The notes under the pieces were generated by a model, which worked only from the letters and a program-made list of their open reading frames with translations, made no database searches and had not been told where the DNA came from. Shown in pieces: positions 38,784 to 49,808 of a DNA stretch of 64,000 bases; positions within the stretch are counted from its first letter, which is position 1, and each line of letters starts with the position of its first letter. The stretch comes from Hypoxylon rubiginosum (Eukaryota; Ascomycota; Sordariomycetes; Xylariales; Hypoxylaceae): contig CADCXA010000043.1 of NCBI GenBank assembly GCA_902806565.1, positions 62,001 to 126,000 on the forward strand, written 5' to 3'. The translations under genes were made by a program, and so were the position numbers.

Positions 38784-40451
38784 ATGAATCATCACTTAGC
38801 ATCGAAATGGGTCGGTCATATGAGACCGTGCCTGTCGGGCCCGCAAGCAGCTCGCCTTGGATATAGCAGCCTGGCTACACAATACAGACATCAACGCCCG
38901 GCCTCAGCAAACACTCAGAGCTTCCCTCGTCTCCCCATACCGAAACGCCAAATCTCAAGTCAGCCCCCGCAGCAAAATCATGAACCGCCATTGCAGCCGT
39001 CAGATGCCGAACCGCAACCTCAGGACCAGCCTCCAAGGAAACAAGGCACGCTCAAATCATGGATCCTCTTCAACATCGCCGGCCTCAGCGCCGTGCTCAT
39101 AACCGCCGTCGTGCTCAAGAGCGCCGGGTTCAGCGGCGGCGAGGATAAGAAAGTCATCAACAAGACGTCCTTTAGCCCCTTCACCATCGTCTCGAAGGAG
39201 CAGGTCTCGCCGACGGCCTTCATCCTGAGCGTCCGCGCCGCGAAAGGCGACGGTAAGGGAGACGGCGATTCGGCGCGGGCGTTCCGGGAGGCCTGGGACC
39301 ACGGCCTGTGGTCCGTCGAGGCCAAGCAGCCGCAGCTGCAGATCGCGCGGCACTACACGCCTTTACCTCCCCCCCCTTCTCCTCTTTCGTCCCCATCATC
39401 ATCATCATCGTCGCAGCTTAGTAACGAAAACATCGAATCACCGCTGCCGCTGCTCAGGTTCCTCATCCGCAGGGTCGACGGCGGCGAGATGTCGACGTAC
39501 CTCGGCAAGCTGCGCGCCGGCGACGCCGTGTGGCTGCGGGGCCCGCACCTCGGCTTCGACGTCGAGAGGCGGCTGGGCGATGGCGCCGGGCGCCGCGTCG
39601 TGTTCGTGGCCGGGGGCACGGGGATCGCGCCCGCGCTGCAGGTCGCGCGGCGGCTTCTCGACGGCGGCGGCGGCCCGGGGGGGAGAGCCGCCGGAGGAGG
39701 AGGAGAAGGCGACGGAGCCGAGGAGCGGCGGCCTACCGTGTCGATCCTGTGGGCGAACAGGCGAGCCGCCGATGCTCTGGGCCGGGAACGACGTGCCGTT
39801 TCTACCGGCGGAGGAGGAACCGGCCGGTGGTTCTCGAGCTGGTGGCGGCGCGGGGACGAAGCACCGTCACCGTCACATCACGTAGGGGAACAACAGCAAG
39901 GGCGGAAACAAGCCGAGGTAGAAGAAGAAGAAGAATCGTCATTCGCGCAGCAGCAGATCCGAGACCTGCAGCGCCGGCACCCCGGTCGCTTCCGGGTCTC
40001 GTACTATGTCGACGAGGAGGGGAGTTTTATCGGGGCGCGGGACCTGCGCGCGGCCCTGACGGATGGGGGAGGGACGCATTCATCGTCGTCGTCGTCATCA
40101 TCGTCATCGGCGCTACTACCGCTCTCCAAGACCTGCCCCTGGCACTCCCCCGCGGCTCTGGCGAAGCTGCCGGACGACGACGACTTTGCGCGTCGGGGTG
40201 TGGAGTGCAGATGCGGCGGCGGCGGCGGAGGAGCGTCATCATCTACGACTACGACGGCGGGGGCAGGGGCAGGAGCAAACCTAATCTGCGTGTCCGGGCC
40301 CGACGGGTTCATCGAGGCGTACGCGGGTCCGAAGCGCTGGTACGCGGGGACCGAGATGCAAGGGCCCGTGCGCGGTGTGTTAGGACGCATGCTGGCGGAC
40401 GGCGGCAATGGGGCCGAGGTCGAGGAGAACTGGCTGGTTCTCAAGATATAG
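38784..40451 (+). CDS. Cyc2-like FAD/NAD-binding reductase, mitochondrial
   Basis: A single 555-residue frame. It has a Ser/Gln/Arg-rich presequence, one membrane segment at about residues 93-112 (WILFNIAGLSAVLITAVVL), then a ferredoxin-reductase-type module: FAD-binding RHYT (189-192), GEMSTYLGKL (234-243), and the nucleotide-binding GGTGIAPAL (277-285). The C-terminus has CVSGPDGF and NWLVLKI. This layout matches fungal Cyc2, an inner-membrane flavoprotein that helps cytochrome c maturation. A less specific label is cytochrome-b5-reductase-like protein. Long Gly-, Ser- and Glu-rich insertions interrupt the core (about 200-215, 290-315, 360-385 and 420-490), making it longer than yeast Cyc2. 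Third positions are very GC-rich. Confidence 0.75.
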   Translation: MNHHLASKWVGHMRPCLSGPQAARLGYSSLATQYRHQRPASANTQSFPRLPIPKRQISSQPPQQNHEPPLQPSDAEPQPQDQPPRKQGTLKSWILFNIAGLSAVLITAVVLKSAGFSGGEDKKVINKTSFSPFTIVSKEQVSPTAFILSVRAAKGDGKGDGDSARAFREAWDHGLWSVEAKQPQLQIARHYTPLPPPPSPLSSPSSSSSSQLSNENIESPLPLLRFLIRRVDGGEMSTYLGKLRAGDAVWLRGPHLGFDVERRLGDGAGRRVVFVAGGTGIAPALQVARRLLDGGGGPGGRAAGGGGEGDGAEERRPTVSILWANRRAADALGRERRAVSTGGGGTGRWFSSWWRRGDEAPSPSHHVGEQQQGRKQAEVEEEEESSFAQQQIRDLQRRHPGRFRVSYYVDEEGSFIGARDLRAALTDGGGTHSSSSSSSSSSALLPLSKTCPWHSPAALAKLPDDDDFARRGVECRCGGGGGGASSSTTTTAGAGAGANLICVSGPDGFIEAYAGPKRWYAGTEMQGPVRGVLGRMLADGGNGAEVEENWLVLKI

Positions 40452-41047
40452 ACTTGGTCTTTCTGGCTACTCCCGAATATGGCATATCTGTAGAATTTAC
40501 TTATGGAGATACAAAATATCTGGAGTGTACATTAGACTGCCGGGTCCGGGGGGTACGGCAGTAGACCGTGATAGAAAAGAGGTTTGTCGGCTTACTACCG
40601 ACTTGATCTTGGCAAGTATATTGCATTTATTAAAAAATACTAATAGAATGGCTGGTTATATGTTAGTCCAAAGACAGACCCTTCAATCTATGTTCAGATG
40701 GCAAAATGGTGGGAGGCATAGACCAGGACAGTGTAGGCTTCTGCATGAACGGAGTTAAGAGTGAATTTTGCATTGCAGTACGCATGTCACGGCTCCTTCC
40801 GTCCACAGTTAACATTTATATGCAATGTCAAAGAGGTACATGTAGCTTTTGACTTGCGTCTCTTGATTCTATCAACGACATATATATCCAGCCAGTACGT
40901 AGTCTACAAGCCAATATGCACCCACAAAGCTAATCAGCGAACCTTTCCCATATTGCCGTGTACCACAAGCACCCAAATGAGTACTTGAAAGCTGGCAGAC
41001 CCTCATCTCAGTTCCTACAGCTGCAACTAGAGTCTAAGTTGACCCCA
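40452..41047. other. intergenic between convergent CYC2-like and HUS1
   Basis: Both genes end here, so this is shared 3' sequence. Open frames at 40,408-40,988 have no recognisable content and overlap transcript ends. No strong terminator-like structure was seen. Confidence 0.5.
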
Positions 41048-42295
41048 TTACAAGCTGTACGAAGACACGTAATACTAAGATGCATCAGCATATAACGTTC
41101 ACATATCAATCTGCCATATAGCATAGCAGGAGCAGGAGGCGACTTACCGTCACGACGGAGTCGTCCGCGGACCCGGTCTCGTCGTACTGGGGTATGTAGA
41201 CGTAGATGATGAGGGCGTGGTCGTCGGCGAAGCACGCGATGACGCGCCCCTCGAGCCGGCCCACGCCGAGCACCTTGCTCCAGTCCTTGCCGTCGACGCG
41301 CACCGTGGCCCACTTGTCCGGCCCGGCCGCCCGGAAGCGCGTGCTCGGGTGGTCCTCGAGCGCGCACGTCAGCAGGCTCGGGTCCAGCTCCGGGTTCTCG
41401 AGCCCCGTCCACTCGCTCTCGACCTGCAGCGTGTCCGTGTCGAGCCGCAGCCGCAGGCCCCCGTGCATGTTGGCGCTGAGCTCGAGCTTCGGCGAGATCG
41501 AGGCGGTGGTGGAAGAAGTCGACGTCGTGGAGGTCTTCTCCGCGACCGCGAGCTTGGTGAACCGGTCCGATATGGCTTTTAGCTGCAGAAGAGGGGGCAG
41601 CTGGATGTGCACGTCGGGCTCGCGCACTTTCGGCTGCATAATGGTCTCAACGGTGTCTGGGTGCAACACACGCACGGGTATGTCCTGCGTGATGATCTTT
41701 TCGCGTTCACGGTGAAGGTTCGTTTCTAACGGCTCATGCACGAACATGCCGTCTTCGTCGTCGTGCCCGCGGCCACCTGCATTCTGGTTGACGCCACCGA
41801 AGCGGGCTACACCTTGAGCCTCTTTCGTCGGCGCAGCAGTGGTCGTAATGGTCATAGATAAAATAGGAATCCCGTCTTTCTTCGTCAGGCGAATCGACGC
41901 CGAGACGCCGTTCAGAGCCGACCTCAGGGCCCGTTGGAGAGGCCCGAGAGGGAGCTCGAGGTTAATGACATTATTTGGCTCTTGCGATTGTAAGGCATAG
42001 TTATCGAAGATAAAGTCCATGGACAACGTGCTAGTCGGAAAGGTTAGAACGGCACTATAAAGTCAAGGGCAAAGTGGTATCTACGAACGCCCAAACTTGC
42101 GATCCGGTATCCGGGATCACGGTAAAGCGTACATTCTCATCGTCAAGACGCAACCAGGCAATCTTCTCGAGAGACGAGAGAGCGGCTACGAGTTCTACTC
42201 AGGTTAGTTATCACAAGCAGAAATTACATTAGAGAAGCCGTGTTTAGCTCACTTGAGAAGGTGCGTACGTTCTTGAGATTCGATTTGAATCTCAT
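41048..42295 (-). CDS. Hus1-type checkpoint clamp subunit
   Basis: Four exons from the ATG at 42,295: 42,295-42,253, 42,194-42,089, 42,030-41,148 and 41,074-41,048. All phases agree and give 352 residues. The start [20 protein letters not shown], then [61 protein letters not shown] and the end YYVSSYSL are typical of fungal Hus1. Hus1 forms the Rad9-Rad1-Hus1 ring that is loaded at DNA damage and activates the ATR/Mec1 checkpoint in the nucleus. The second donor is GTTCGT, weaker than usual, but it is the only one that restores phase. Two Ser/Thr-rich or charged insertions (about residues 105-130 and 210-220) are fungus-specific linkers. Confidence 0.9.
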
Positions 42296-43001
42296 GTTGA
42301 CGTCTTGACGCGACGACGCATCATGGCCTTGGCGCGATTTGGTGATGATTTAATCTCACATGAAAATAAGACGCGATGAAACTCTGCAGGTTAAAGGAGA
42401 AATTGATGACGGACGAATGATTATTCGATTTTCGGTTGCTTGGTTGGTCAGAAGAGATAGAGTTCTGATTAGCTTGGTTGCTTGGATCGATAAGCTTGAG
42501 CTAAGCTTGACCTTGATCTTAGCTCTCGCATATACTGTGGTAGCACGCGTAGAGGGACCTGGGCTGCTGGGCTGGGCAGGCGGGAGAAGTCCGTGATAGC
42601 AGGCAGTGCGGGGTGAATATGCGGAAGCTTACCCCTTCCCCTGTCCGCCCCATCCGGTATGCCTTGTAGGACCCCACCAGACAGTAACCCCTCCTACCTT
42701 TCACCCCACCTCCTTACTGTGCGCTCGCTGTATTAACAAACAAAAACGACGAGAGTGGACAAAATACCCCGCCATCAAGTCCTAGATTGCATCGAAGCTG
42801 AACACATTCAAATGTCACCATCTAGGCAGCCTTGGGCGGATCCTTGGGCGGATTAGGCAGCGGGAAATTCATCAAGCATCAAGGGGACATTTCCCAGTTA
42901 TTGAACCGAGCCGACCTTACATGATATGATATGATAGAACCTAGCCTGATTCCCTTAATGCAATCGCGATAGCAACACCAACGAAACCAGATCCTGTGTA
43001 G

Positions 43002-43034
<33 letters not shown>

Positions 43035-43328
43035 GGCCCAGCCTTAAAAACTCCGCTATAGCATCATGAATGAGTCGTCGCGTACCCTCAACCAACTGTA
43101 TAGGTGGAGCTATCCATCCTGAACCTGATCCTGATCCTATGTAGATGGATTCACCATCCAGCCATCCTATAGTCCCGATGGAAAAAAACATCAGAAAGAC
43201 TAACCCGAAACCACATCCAGTGTCCTTCGTTCTAGTAGTCATCCCCTCTAAACCCGTAGACAAATTGTAAATATAGCCAAGTAAAGAATGCTGCCTGCCC
43301 GCCGCACCGTGATCGCAGAGACGAAACC
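42296..43328. other. intergenic between HUS1 and RING gene
   Basis: About 1 kb. It holds the HUS1 promoter on the left and the 3' region of the RING gene on the right. The only striking element is the 31-C homopolymer at 43,002-43,032. Open frames through it (poly-Gly) are artefacts. Confidence 0.5.
43002..43032. repeat. poly(C) tract, 31 bases
   Basis: An uninterrupted run of 31 C on the plus strand (G on the minus strand), in non-coding sequence about 300 bp downstream of the RING gene. The length is likely to be unstable and may be inaccurate in the assembly. Confidence 0.85.
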
Positions 43329-43599
43329 TCAGATGCTCAGACGTCTACTATTGTACGACGGCGGCGGCGTCGGGCGGCGCGTGATGCCTCTCGACGAGAT
43401 CTGCGTCGTGTTTCCGTAGCAGGTAGCCCGAGACTGTCTCCCTCCTCCTCCTCCCCCTTCGTGGTGGTGAGGATCGACGCCCATGTGCACGACGGTCGTG
43501 CGGACCGTGTGCGTGGACCGCTTGAGACCGGGGATGATGGACTTGATGGCGGCGGCCGACCGGCTGCCGGCGCTCGCCGTCGACTCGCCCGTCTGCTGG

Positions 43600-43631
<32 letters not shown>

Positions 43632-43804
43632 CTCCCGCAGCTTGTGCACGCGCGCGTCGAACTCGGCGTTCTCGGCGCACGTCCTGCACTCGCCGACGAC
43701 CTGGGCGCGGCGCAGGGGCTGGGGCGGCGGGCGGAGCGGGTGGCCCGCTCGTCGGGTCAGGCGGCGGCGGACGGGCTGGTGGTGGTTATGATGGTAATGA
43801 TGGC

Positions 43805-43835
<31 letters not shown>

Positions 43836-44285
43836 GGGCGGCGAGGGGGGCGGGCGCGGGGACTGCCAGCCGAGCCCGAGCTGGATGCTGGGGAACAGCG
43901 GGGGGCTGACGAGATGGCCGCACGGGTGCTTGGCCGTCGCACGGCAGATGGGGCAGCTGGGGCTCGCGCCCGGGTCGCGGTTGAGGGACTCCTGCAGCCA
44001 GGTCTGGATGCAGTGGGTGCCGAACCGGTGCCCGCAGTACAGCTGCGTCCACGACTCGACGATGCCCTCCGGGTTCGCCAGGCCGACGGGGTCGTGGCAT
44101 ATCGGGCACTCCTCCGGAGGCTCGGGCGCCGGCGACGACGACGACGACGACTGCTGCTTCTTGCTCTTGGGCGAGACCTCCTCCTCTAGCGTCTCGGGGG
44201 TAGGAGTTCGGTCGACATCGTCGGTCTTTTTCGATAGGAGTTTCTTGAGAAACTTGAGGCTGACCTTGACCTTGAGTACCCTCAT
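43329..44285 (-). CDS. RING-type zinc-finger protein (putative E3 ligase)
   Basis: An intronless frame of 318 residues starting MRVLKVKVSLKFLKKLLSKK. The RING domain spans about residues 60-114: CPIC (60-63), LYCGHRFGTHC (C84, H86, C92) and CPIC (111-114). The fifth ligand position, usually His or Cys, is Gly89, with His91 nearby as a possible substitute. Such proteins usually transfer ubiquitin from an E2 to a substrate. The C-terminal half is low complexity, with a poly-Gln run followed by His/Arg-rich sequence (CAG repeats, about 43,808-43,835) and a second poly-Gln run (about 43,602-43,628), separated by a CRTC motif. The substrate is unknown. The start is the only ATG that fits ahead of the RING. 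Confidence 0.75.
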
Positions 44286-44762
44286 GGTTGTTGTCTGTCT
44301 TGATTGGATATTTTGACTAGTGGGTGGTGCGTTGTGTGCACGACGCGGAGTCAGGTAGGTGTGAAGTTCGGGTAGGTAATGACGAGATTGGAAGAATTGT
44401 TGGCTTGTTGGCTTTGTTGGCGAGGCTAGAGTTGCTTGCTCGCCCTGTCTGGACTCTCTGCCTTATCTGTCTGCCTACCTGCCTGAGATAGGTGAACTTG
44501 TGCAGTTGTGCAGAAATGCAGAATGCAGAAGCAGAAGGTTAGGCCACGATGCCTAATAACTTTCGAGCAACTGTAAAAATTGACAAGGTGAGCTGCAAGC
44601 TGCAAGCTGCAGTATATTAACACAGTCAGACAGCTGTTAGCCTGTTTCGGCTTTTGGTTGGGGAATCCGATCCAATCAATGAGCGTCAGGTCTGACGCTT
44701 CTGTTTTCTGAGACCGGGCCCTATCCTTCTTGTTTGCTTCGCCTGATGGTTGCCGTGGTCCC

Positions 44763-44794
44763 CCTTTGCCCTTTGCGACCTTTGCCCTTTGCGA
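44763..44794. repeat. 16-bp tandem duplication
   Basis: CCTTTGCCCTTTGCGA occurs twice in direct succession, followed by a degenerate third copy to about 44,810. Confidence 0.75.
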
Positions 44795-45208
44795 CCTCTG
44801 ACCTTTGCGCAGCTTGGGTTGACCTTGCTGGGCGGAATTGTTTGGTGGTCCGAATTCTACTAGAGACTATAGACTTATAGACTATAGCAACCGGTGCCTT
44901 CACTATTATGGAAGGATTAAGTAGAGATGAGAATATGTAGGGTAGATTACTGAGGTACAACCCAGCTAGCCCATATCATTTCCTAATGATGTGATCAAAA
45001 TGATTCGGATACGGTCGCGGCCAAAAGACGATTGGTTGTTAGGTATGCCTCAGGCCTGCTTTTAAGACGCTTGGATATGCGTCCAAATGCAGCCTCATTC
45101 GAAGACCGGATAGGTCGAAGCAGAAGCTCTTGTGGACCTGTTGGGCTTGAATTCGAGTTAGTCTGAGGTTTAAAGAGGGAAAACGGTCGTGCAGCGTTCC
45201 AAGATAAT

Positions 45209-45240
45209 CTCGTCTGTCTCGTCTGTCTCGTCTGTCTCGT
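45209..45240. repeat. 9-bp minisatellite CTCGTCTGT
   Basis: Three full copies and a half copy of CTCGTCTGT, in non-coding sequence. Confidence 0.8.
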
Positions 45241-46881
45241 TTATCTCTGATGTCTCTGATTTTATCCTGACGTCGAGACCCAGAGAGACCCAGAGCAACT
45301 AGAGCGAAAGCGACTTACAAGAGCGACTTACAAGCAAAATGCGAGCTTACATCTCTCTATATCTATACGACGGGTGACTGGCTGCTTCGTTGCTTGTCCG
45401 AGTCAGCTCCACCACCATTAGGAAATCATGTGGATTTCATCGTAGTAAAAAAGGCTACCAAGGCAGATAAGCGTCTTCATGTGCTTGTTTTTTACCCTTT
45501 CGAGCCGGCCGAATTCGTGATGGTTGCCGGGATGCAAGATAAGGCTGGAATGTGATGTTGCCCACGTGCATCTAGGACGCAACTGGATTTATTGGGCACA
45601 TTGCTTTGGACTCGGGTATAACTGGGCGCATCACCTAATAAACTTGTATCATTCCGCATGCGGGCATGTAGATCCTCTTGTCTAAATCCTACTTGTACCC
45701 GCGCCAGCCTCCGAAATATCTAGGATCCGGGTAGAGAAGTCGGATTAGTCCTATTAGTCCTATCCTATTCGTAAAGGTCCGGAATGAAGCGCAATTCCCG
45801 TTACTTTATCCACTCACGGGTGTTTGCTGGTTTGCTGAGCCAAGGTCGGATGTATATGTGTAAATACTACACTTTCGCTTTTCTAGTTCTTCGCATCTTA
45901 TAAGTTTGTCATATCACGACATGAACGAATTGTTTCTTCGTCCAACTCCGCCTACCTAATATCTAGTAATATGGTATCGTAGTAACAATAGATTCTTGTA
46001 AATCATTTTGATGATGGTTTCGATTCTTGATATTGGACACAGTTCATTTGGAAAGGGGAAGTAATAGAAAGCCGAGTTTAGTCGTAGTAGTTTGTGCAGA
46101 TAGAGGATAGGAGAATAGTAGGACTATCTGAATATGTTAGCTCTATCTCGTCTCGTTTGTGTTGTTGTAAACTAAACCTAGTAATCTCTTAGTACCGTCC
46201 CATGACTATGTCCACACCAAGGATCTACGTACCGAATGATCTAATCTCTTCCGTCTCAATACAGTTGCATCTAATCTTGCATCGCGGTAAACGTTAGCTG
46301 CCGCGATCGGACGTTATCTGTTTGGCATGCAGAAATATTCCGGTACTGTAGTGTACCAAGACCAAGACCGTGGTGCTATGACTTCGTGGTGTTAAGGGCA
46401 TCTTCATCTTGTAGCAAGCCATATCGACGGCGATAACTTAAAAAGCTCGACTTAAGCGTATGAAGTATCGGTTGATTCATTTTTAGATAATCCATGGTCA
46501 ATATCGCAGTATACGCGATATGTAAACCGTTGAACTACATCCGTCAAGCCATTTCAACTAGGCTAAAGTATGAGTTCTAGTACATATAGAAGACTCATAA
46601 ATTCGGGTATACTCTTCAGTCCCAGCCCTATAGTTCGAGACATAGGTGGATTGTATCTGAAAAAAAACGAGGATCCATTCAAGACCCCAAACTCACGAAC
46701 TGTTGTACAAGATCCAGCCACGCCGCGCTTGCTTCAGCATAACCAATATTCAGACGAACCAAGAGCGCGGCTGTTCCCTAGGTATTTCGAGAAGCAGGCC
46801 ATTCATTAAGTGCGCGGAAGATGCCGTGGTTGCTTGGCGGCTATATCGCCCATAGCTGCTAGGGGGGCGAGGAGAGGTTTG

Positions 46882-47472
46882 CTACCGTGCGCTTCGATGC
46901 GCATTATCATCTTCTTCGTCACTATCATCTCGGAAACCCTCTTCCAAACTGCGTAGGTCGTTGTAGTTAGCTCTGTATCGCAACCCAGACTTTACAAATG
47001 CTTTCGGAAGCCTTCTCGACATACTCTCTGCTTAACCTCCTCATGCTATCTGTGCCGTCAACGTGGTGCGTGTCGAGCGAAAGCGCGTGCCGGCGGTCGT
47101 CATCCACCTCATCTAGCTCTTCTCCTTCTTCCGAGCTAAACCCTAAGTCGGACGCATCGTCGGCCCCCACGACTACTCGATCGCCGCCACCGATCCGCCA
47201 TCTTGAGGGTATTAACCATCGGGCTATCGCATCTTGGATTCTGACTCGCATAGACGACGTATGGTTCGATATCGTGTCGAGTGGGAGGTAATGGCTATAC
47301 CGAGCGTGGTAAAACCGCCATAACGGGACGAGGACGTAGCTGGAGAGGAGGAAGAGGATAAGGGAGATGACGGCGGGTACGATGAGTGTCTATATTTATT
47401 AGAACCGTGATGCGCTACCGTTTATGACCTATAATGCGAACATACCTTGACGACGGAGATTGTGGGGCCCAT
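46882..47472 (-). CDS. small single-pass membrane protein, conserved in fungi
   Basis: Three exons, 47,472-47,446, 47,389-47,025 and 46,948-46,882, phases matched, 152 residues. The start is MGPTISVVKT. One membrane segment (about residues 9-30, TLIVPAVISLILFLLSSYVLV) is followed by a juxtamembrane WRFYHARYSHYLPLDTI, a helical RVRIQDAIARWLIPSRWR and an acidic tail (EEGEELDEVDDDRR ... DDSDEEDDN). The last intron (GTATGT...GCAG) was found because it joins LSR to DLEEGFRDDSDEED. Without it the frame reads into an unrelated end. I know this pattern as an uncharacterised fungal membrane protein, and the function is unknown. The gene is divergent from the formin. Confidence 0.75.
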
Positions 47473-49808
47473 CCTTTTGGTAGTATTACCTACAAATACG
47501 GATGACCTCTTCTATCAGACAACCATAATAGGAAACCCAAGTTTGACGTATCGTTCCGTCCTAGATATAGTGATAGGGAATCAACGACACGTGTGACGGG
47601 CCTAGGCTGGCTGGATTACGGAGGTAAGATATACTGGTCGGGTCAAATTTTAAGAACGCATGGGTATGGAGCCAGGGATGGGATCTAGGACGAAGCAATA
47701 GGCAGTGGCTGTCCAGTTGGATATTCGTACAACATCTAATAATCGAACATGAATAGGCGAGGACAAAACGAGAGGAACAAGTGCATCTTCCACGCCACGT
47801 AGGAGTAATATTTCTTGAACCGAAGTTCCAAGGTTAGTAAGGCTGAAGATGGAGACAGTTACGTACGCGCAATCGCAATTTGCTCCAAGAAGGCTTACAT
47901 AATAAGACATCCAAGTCTGATGGAGATCTATTTTCAGGTCTCTTCGCTATTGGCTAAGGGGCCTTTAGGGGTCTTAGCGATCCCAGACGGCGCCTTTCCC
48001 CACGACTATCACGGGTCTCTAGCCGTACCGCAGTAATAACCTGGATCGGAACTCATCATGGGGCTGAAAAGTATGGATTAGATGCTTAAGAATTTCTAAC
48101 AGCAGTATCACTTGAATAATCATCAAAAATAGCCTATCGTAGAGTGAGTAGTAAAATAGTAATGTTGCTTTTGGCTGAACCTGAATCATTATTTCATTAT
48201 TACGGCAACGGCAGAGACGGCAGAGGAAACTCGTAAACTCAATAAAAGTCCGGCCCCCATCTCGAATAGCCCCGAGGGGCGAAAAAGAATCGAGCTGAAA
48301 ACCCCTTTTCTGCGCGTCGGCTAAAGATCTTCATCAGCTAGAGCGAGAGCCTTCACACTACCTATTCTGTAGGTACCTGATGTTTGCTAGTCATCCGATT
48401 CAAGCTCCCGTTGCACATTAGAACGAGCAACCTCGGTGTTGTTAGATTGCTAGAACCAGGTTTTCGTTCGTATTATATGTTTGAGCCTAACGAGTCTGGA
48501 TTTTTAAGCAAGCTAGTAACTTCAGATGGCATCATTATCGTCATTGCTAGGATATTAGATCTTTCAGGGGCTCATGTTCCACCTGAAGTTTCAGAAACGT
48601 CCACATCTGCTCATGTCCCACTGGCACGGTTGTATCGTGGGCGTGGGGTATATCAATAGAAGATATGTCTCTAGACGGATTGCACAAAATAAGATCTGTA
48701 CGTTGTCGAAATGTCAAAATGTCGAAATTTGGGAATGGAAGCGCATTCGGTAAGGGGTGTTGTTAAATATATCTGACTCCTGATCTGTCATTTGCTCAGA
48801 TACCCAGCTCATATACGAAGAACCCAGAACTAAGGAATTACGACAGCCACGTTGCGTTAAAGACATCGATGACTCTGATTGGAACTAGACTTGTACCACA
48901 CTCCCGCTTTAAGACAATTCCATACGCGCTTATCGCAAATTGGGGGCAGTTGGGATATCGACGTGTAAATTGGTAATCTGCCATGTACCTTGTAAGTTGT
49001 GTCCCCGCCAACCGTTAGTGTTATGTGCCGTATAGGGTACCTCCCGCGACATTGAGCGCTGGCTGCAGGTGGTCTGCTGGTACTGCTGGTACGGCTACGG
49101 CTGGTACTAGCATCGGCATTAGCATCAGCATTAGCATTACACATTACACCAACCCGTAACCTTGCATCTTTCCAATGCGTCTGATCAGACGGCAAGAACC
49201 TCCTTTGAGCAAAAAAGGTTGACAATTATCACATCCCCCGATTAACTGACGGCCAACTCTGTTTTTCCATCCTTCCCGAATTTTTTAAATCCTCAACAAC
49301 GGCATTGGTGACCTAATGACCTAAATGACGAGAAACTTCCGACGTTAGAATTCCTGCATTTTCTTCTAGTGTTGCGCGTGCTCTTGTTCTATGTATGTAG
49401 GAAAACGCCCCCCTTCTTCCTTGCGCATTATCGTCTCCCGACTCCTTTCACAAAAATCGCTAAATTTTACCCTTGCAAATGCCTTTGCTACCTCGTCGCC
49501 AGGCATCATGCTAATTCTGTTACCGTCAATTCATGCAGGTCTTCGTGCGATTCCCGATCTTCAATTTCAGCCTGTAAATTTGTTACCAAGTTTATATCCA
49601 TTGCGAGACAACACGATGCACTTCACCCTACATTATCGACATCCAATACATTAACGGCAGGAATCCGACACCCACCATAAGTTTCGATTGTTTCTGTCTC
49701 CCCGCCCCGAACCCTCGATCGAGATATTCATTGTGCGAGTATATAAAACATTGCTAGCGAGCGATCGGAGCGCCGGCGTCTCAGCGCGCTCCCTCTACCG
49801 GCCCAGTT
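47473..49808. other. intergenic between membrane-protein gene and formin
   Basis: About 2.3 kb, the divergent upstream region of two genes. Open frames of 70-120 codons (47,650-48,036; 48,384-48,659; 48,857-49,225; 49,369-49,680) have no recognisable motif. The last lies in the probable 5' leader of the formin. GGTACTGCTGGTACGGCTAC and GCATCAGCATTAGCATTA repeats occur at about 49,070-49,145. Confidence 0.5.
49740..49748 (+). promoter_or_regulatory. TATA-like element upstream of the formin
   Basis: TATATAAAA lies about 61 bases before the formin ATG. The short distance makes the leader very short if it is used, so it may be one of several start regions. Confidence 0.35.

Larger units (their letters stand above)
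44286..46881. other. large intergenic region upstream of the RING gene
   Basis: About 2.6 kb without a convincing gene. It contains two small tandem repeats (44,763-44,794 and 45,209-45,240). A 79-codon plus-strand frame at 46,570-46,809 begins with a good ATG but has no recognisable content and no supporting neighbour, so it is not called as a gene. Confidence 0.5.

Noticed and set aside
39530..40564. 344-codon Arg-rich frame overlapping the CYC2-like gene
   Set aside because: It is a shadow frame of GC-rich coding sequence. The CYC2-like frame carries the conserved reductase motifs.
42955..43263. 102-codon minus-strand frame ending in poly-Gly
   Set aside because: The Gly run is the poly(C) tract, and the rest has no recognisable content.
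43461..44189. 242-codon plus-strand frame opposite the RING gene
   Set aside because: It is an antisense shadow of GC-rich coding sequence. The minus strand holds the CxxC ... CxH ... CxxC pattern.
46570..46809. 79-codon plus-strand frame
   Set aside because: No recognisable domain, isolated in a long intergenic region, no intron or neighbour support.
47650..48036. Overlapping 86- and 73-codon frames on opposite strands
   Set aside because: No motif, mutually overlapping, located in the divergent upstream region of two real genes.
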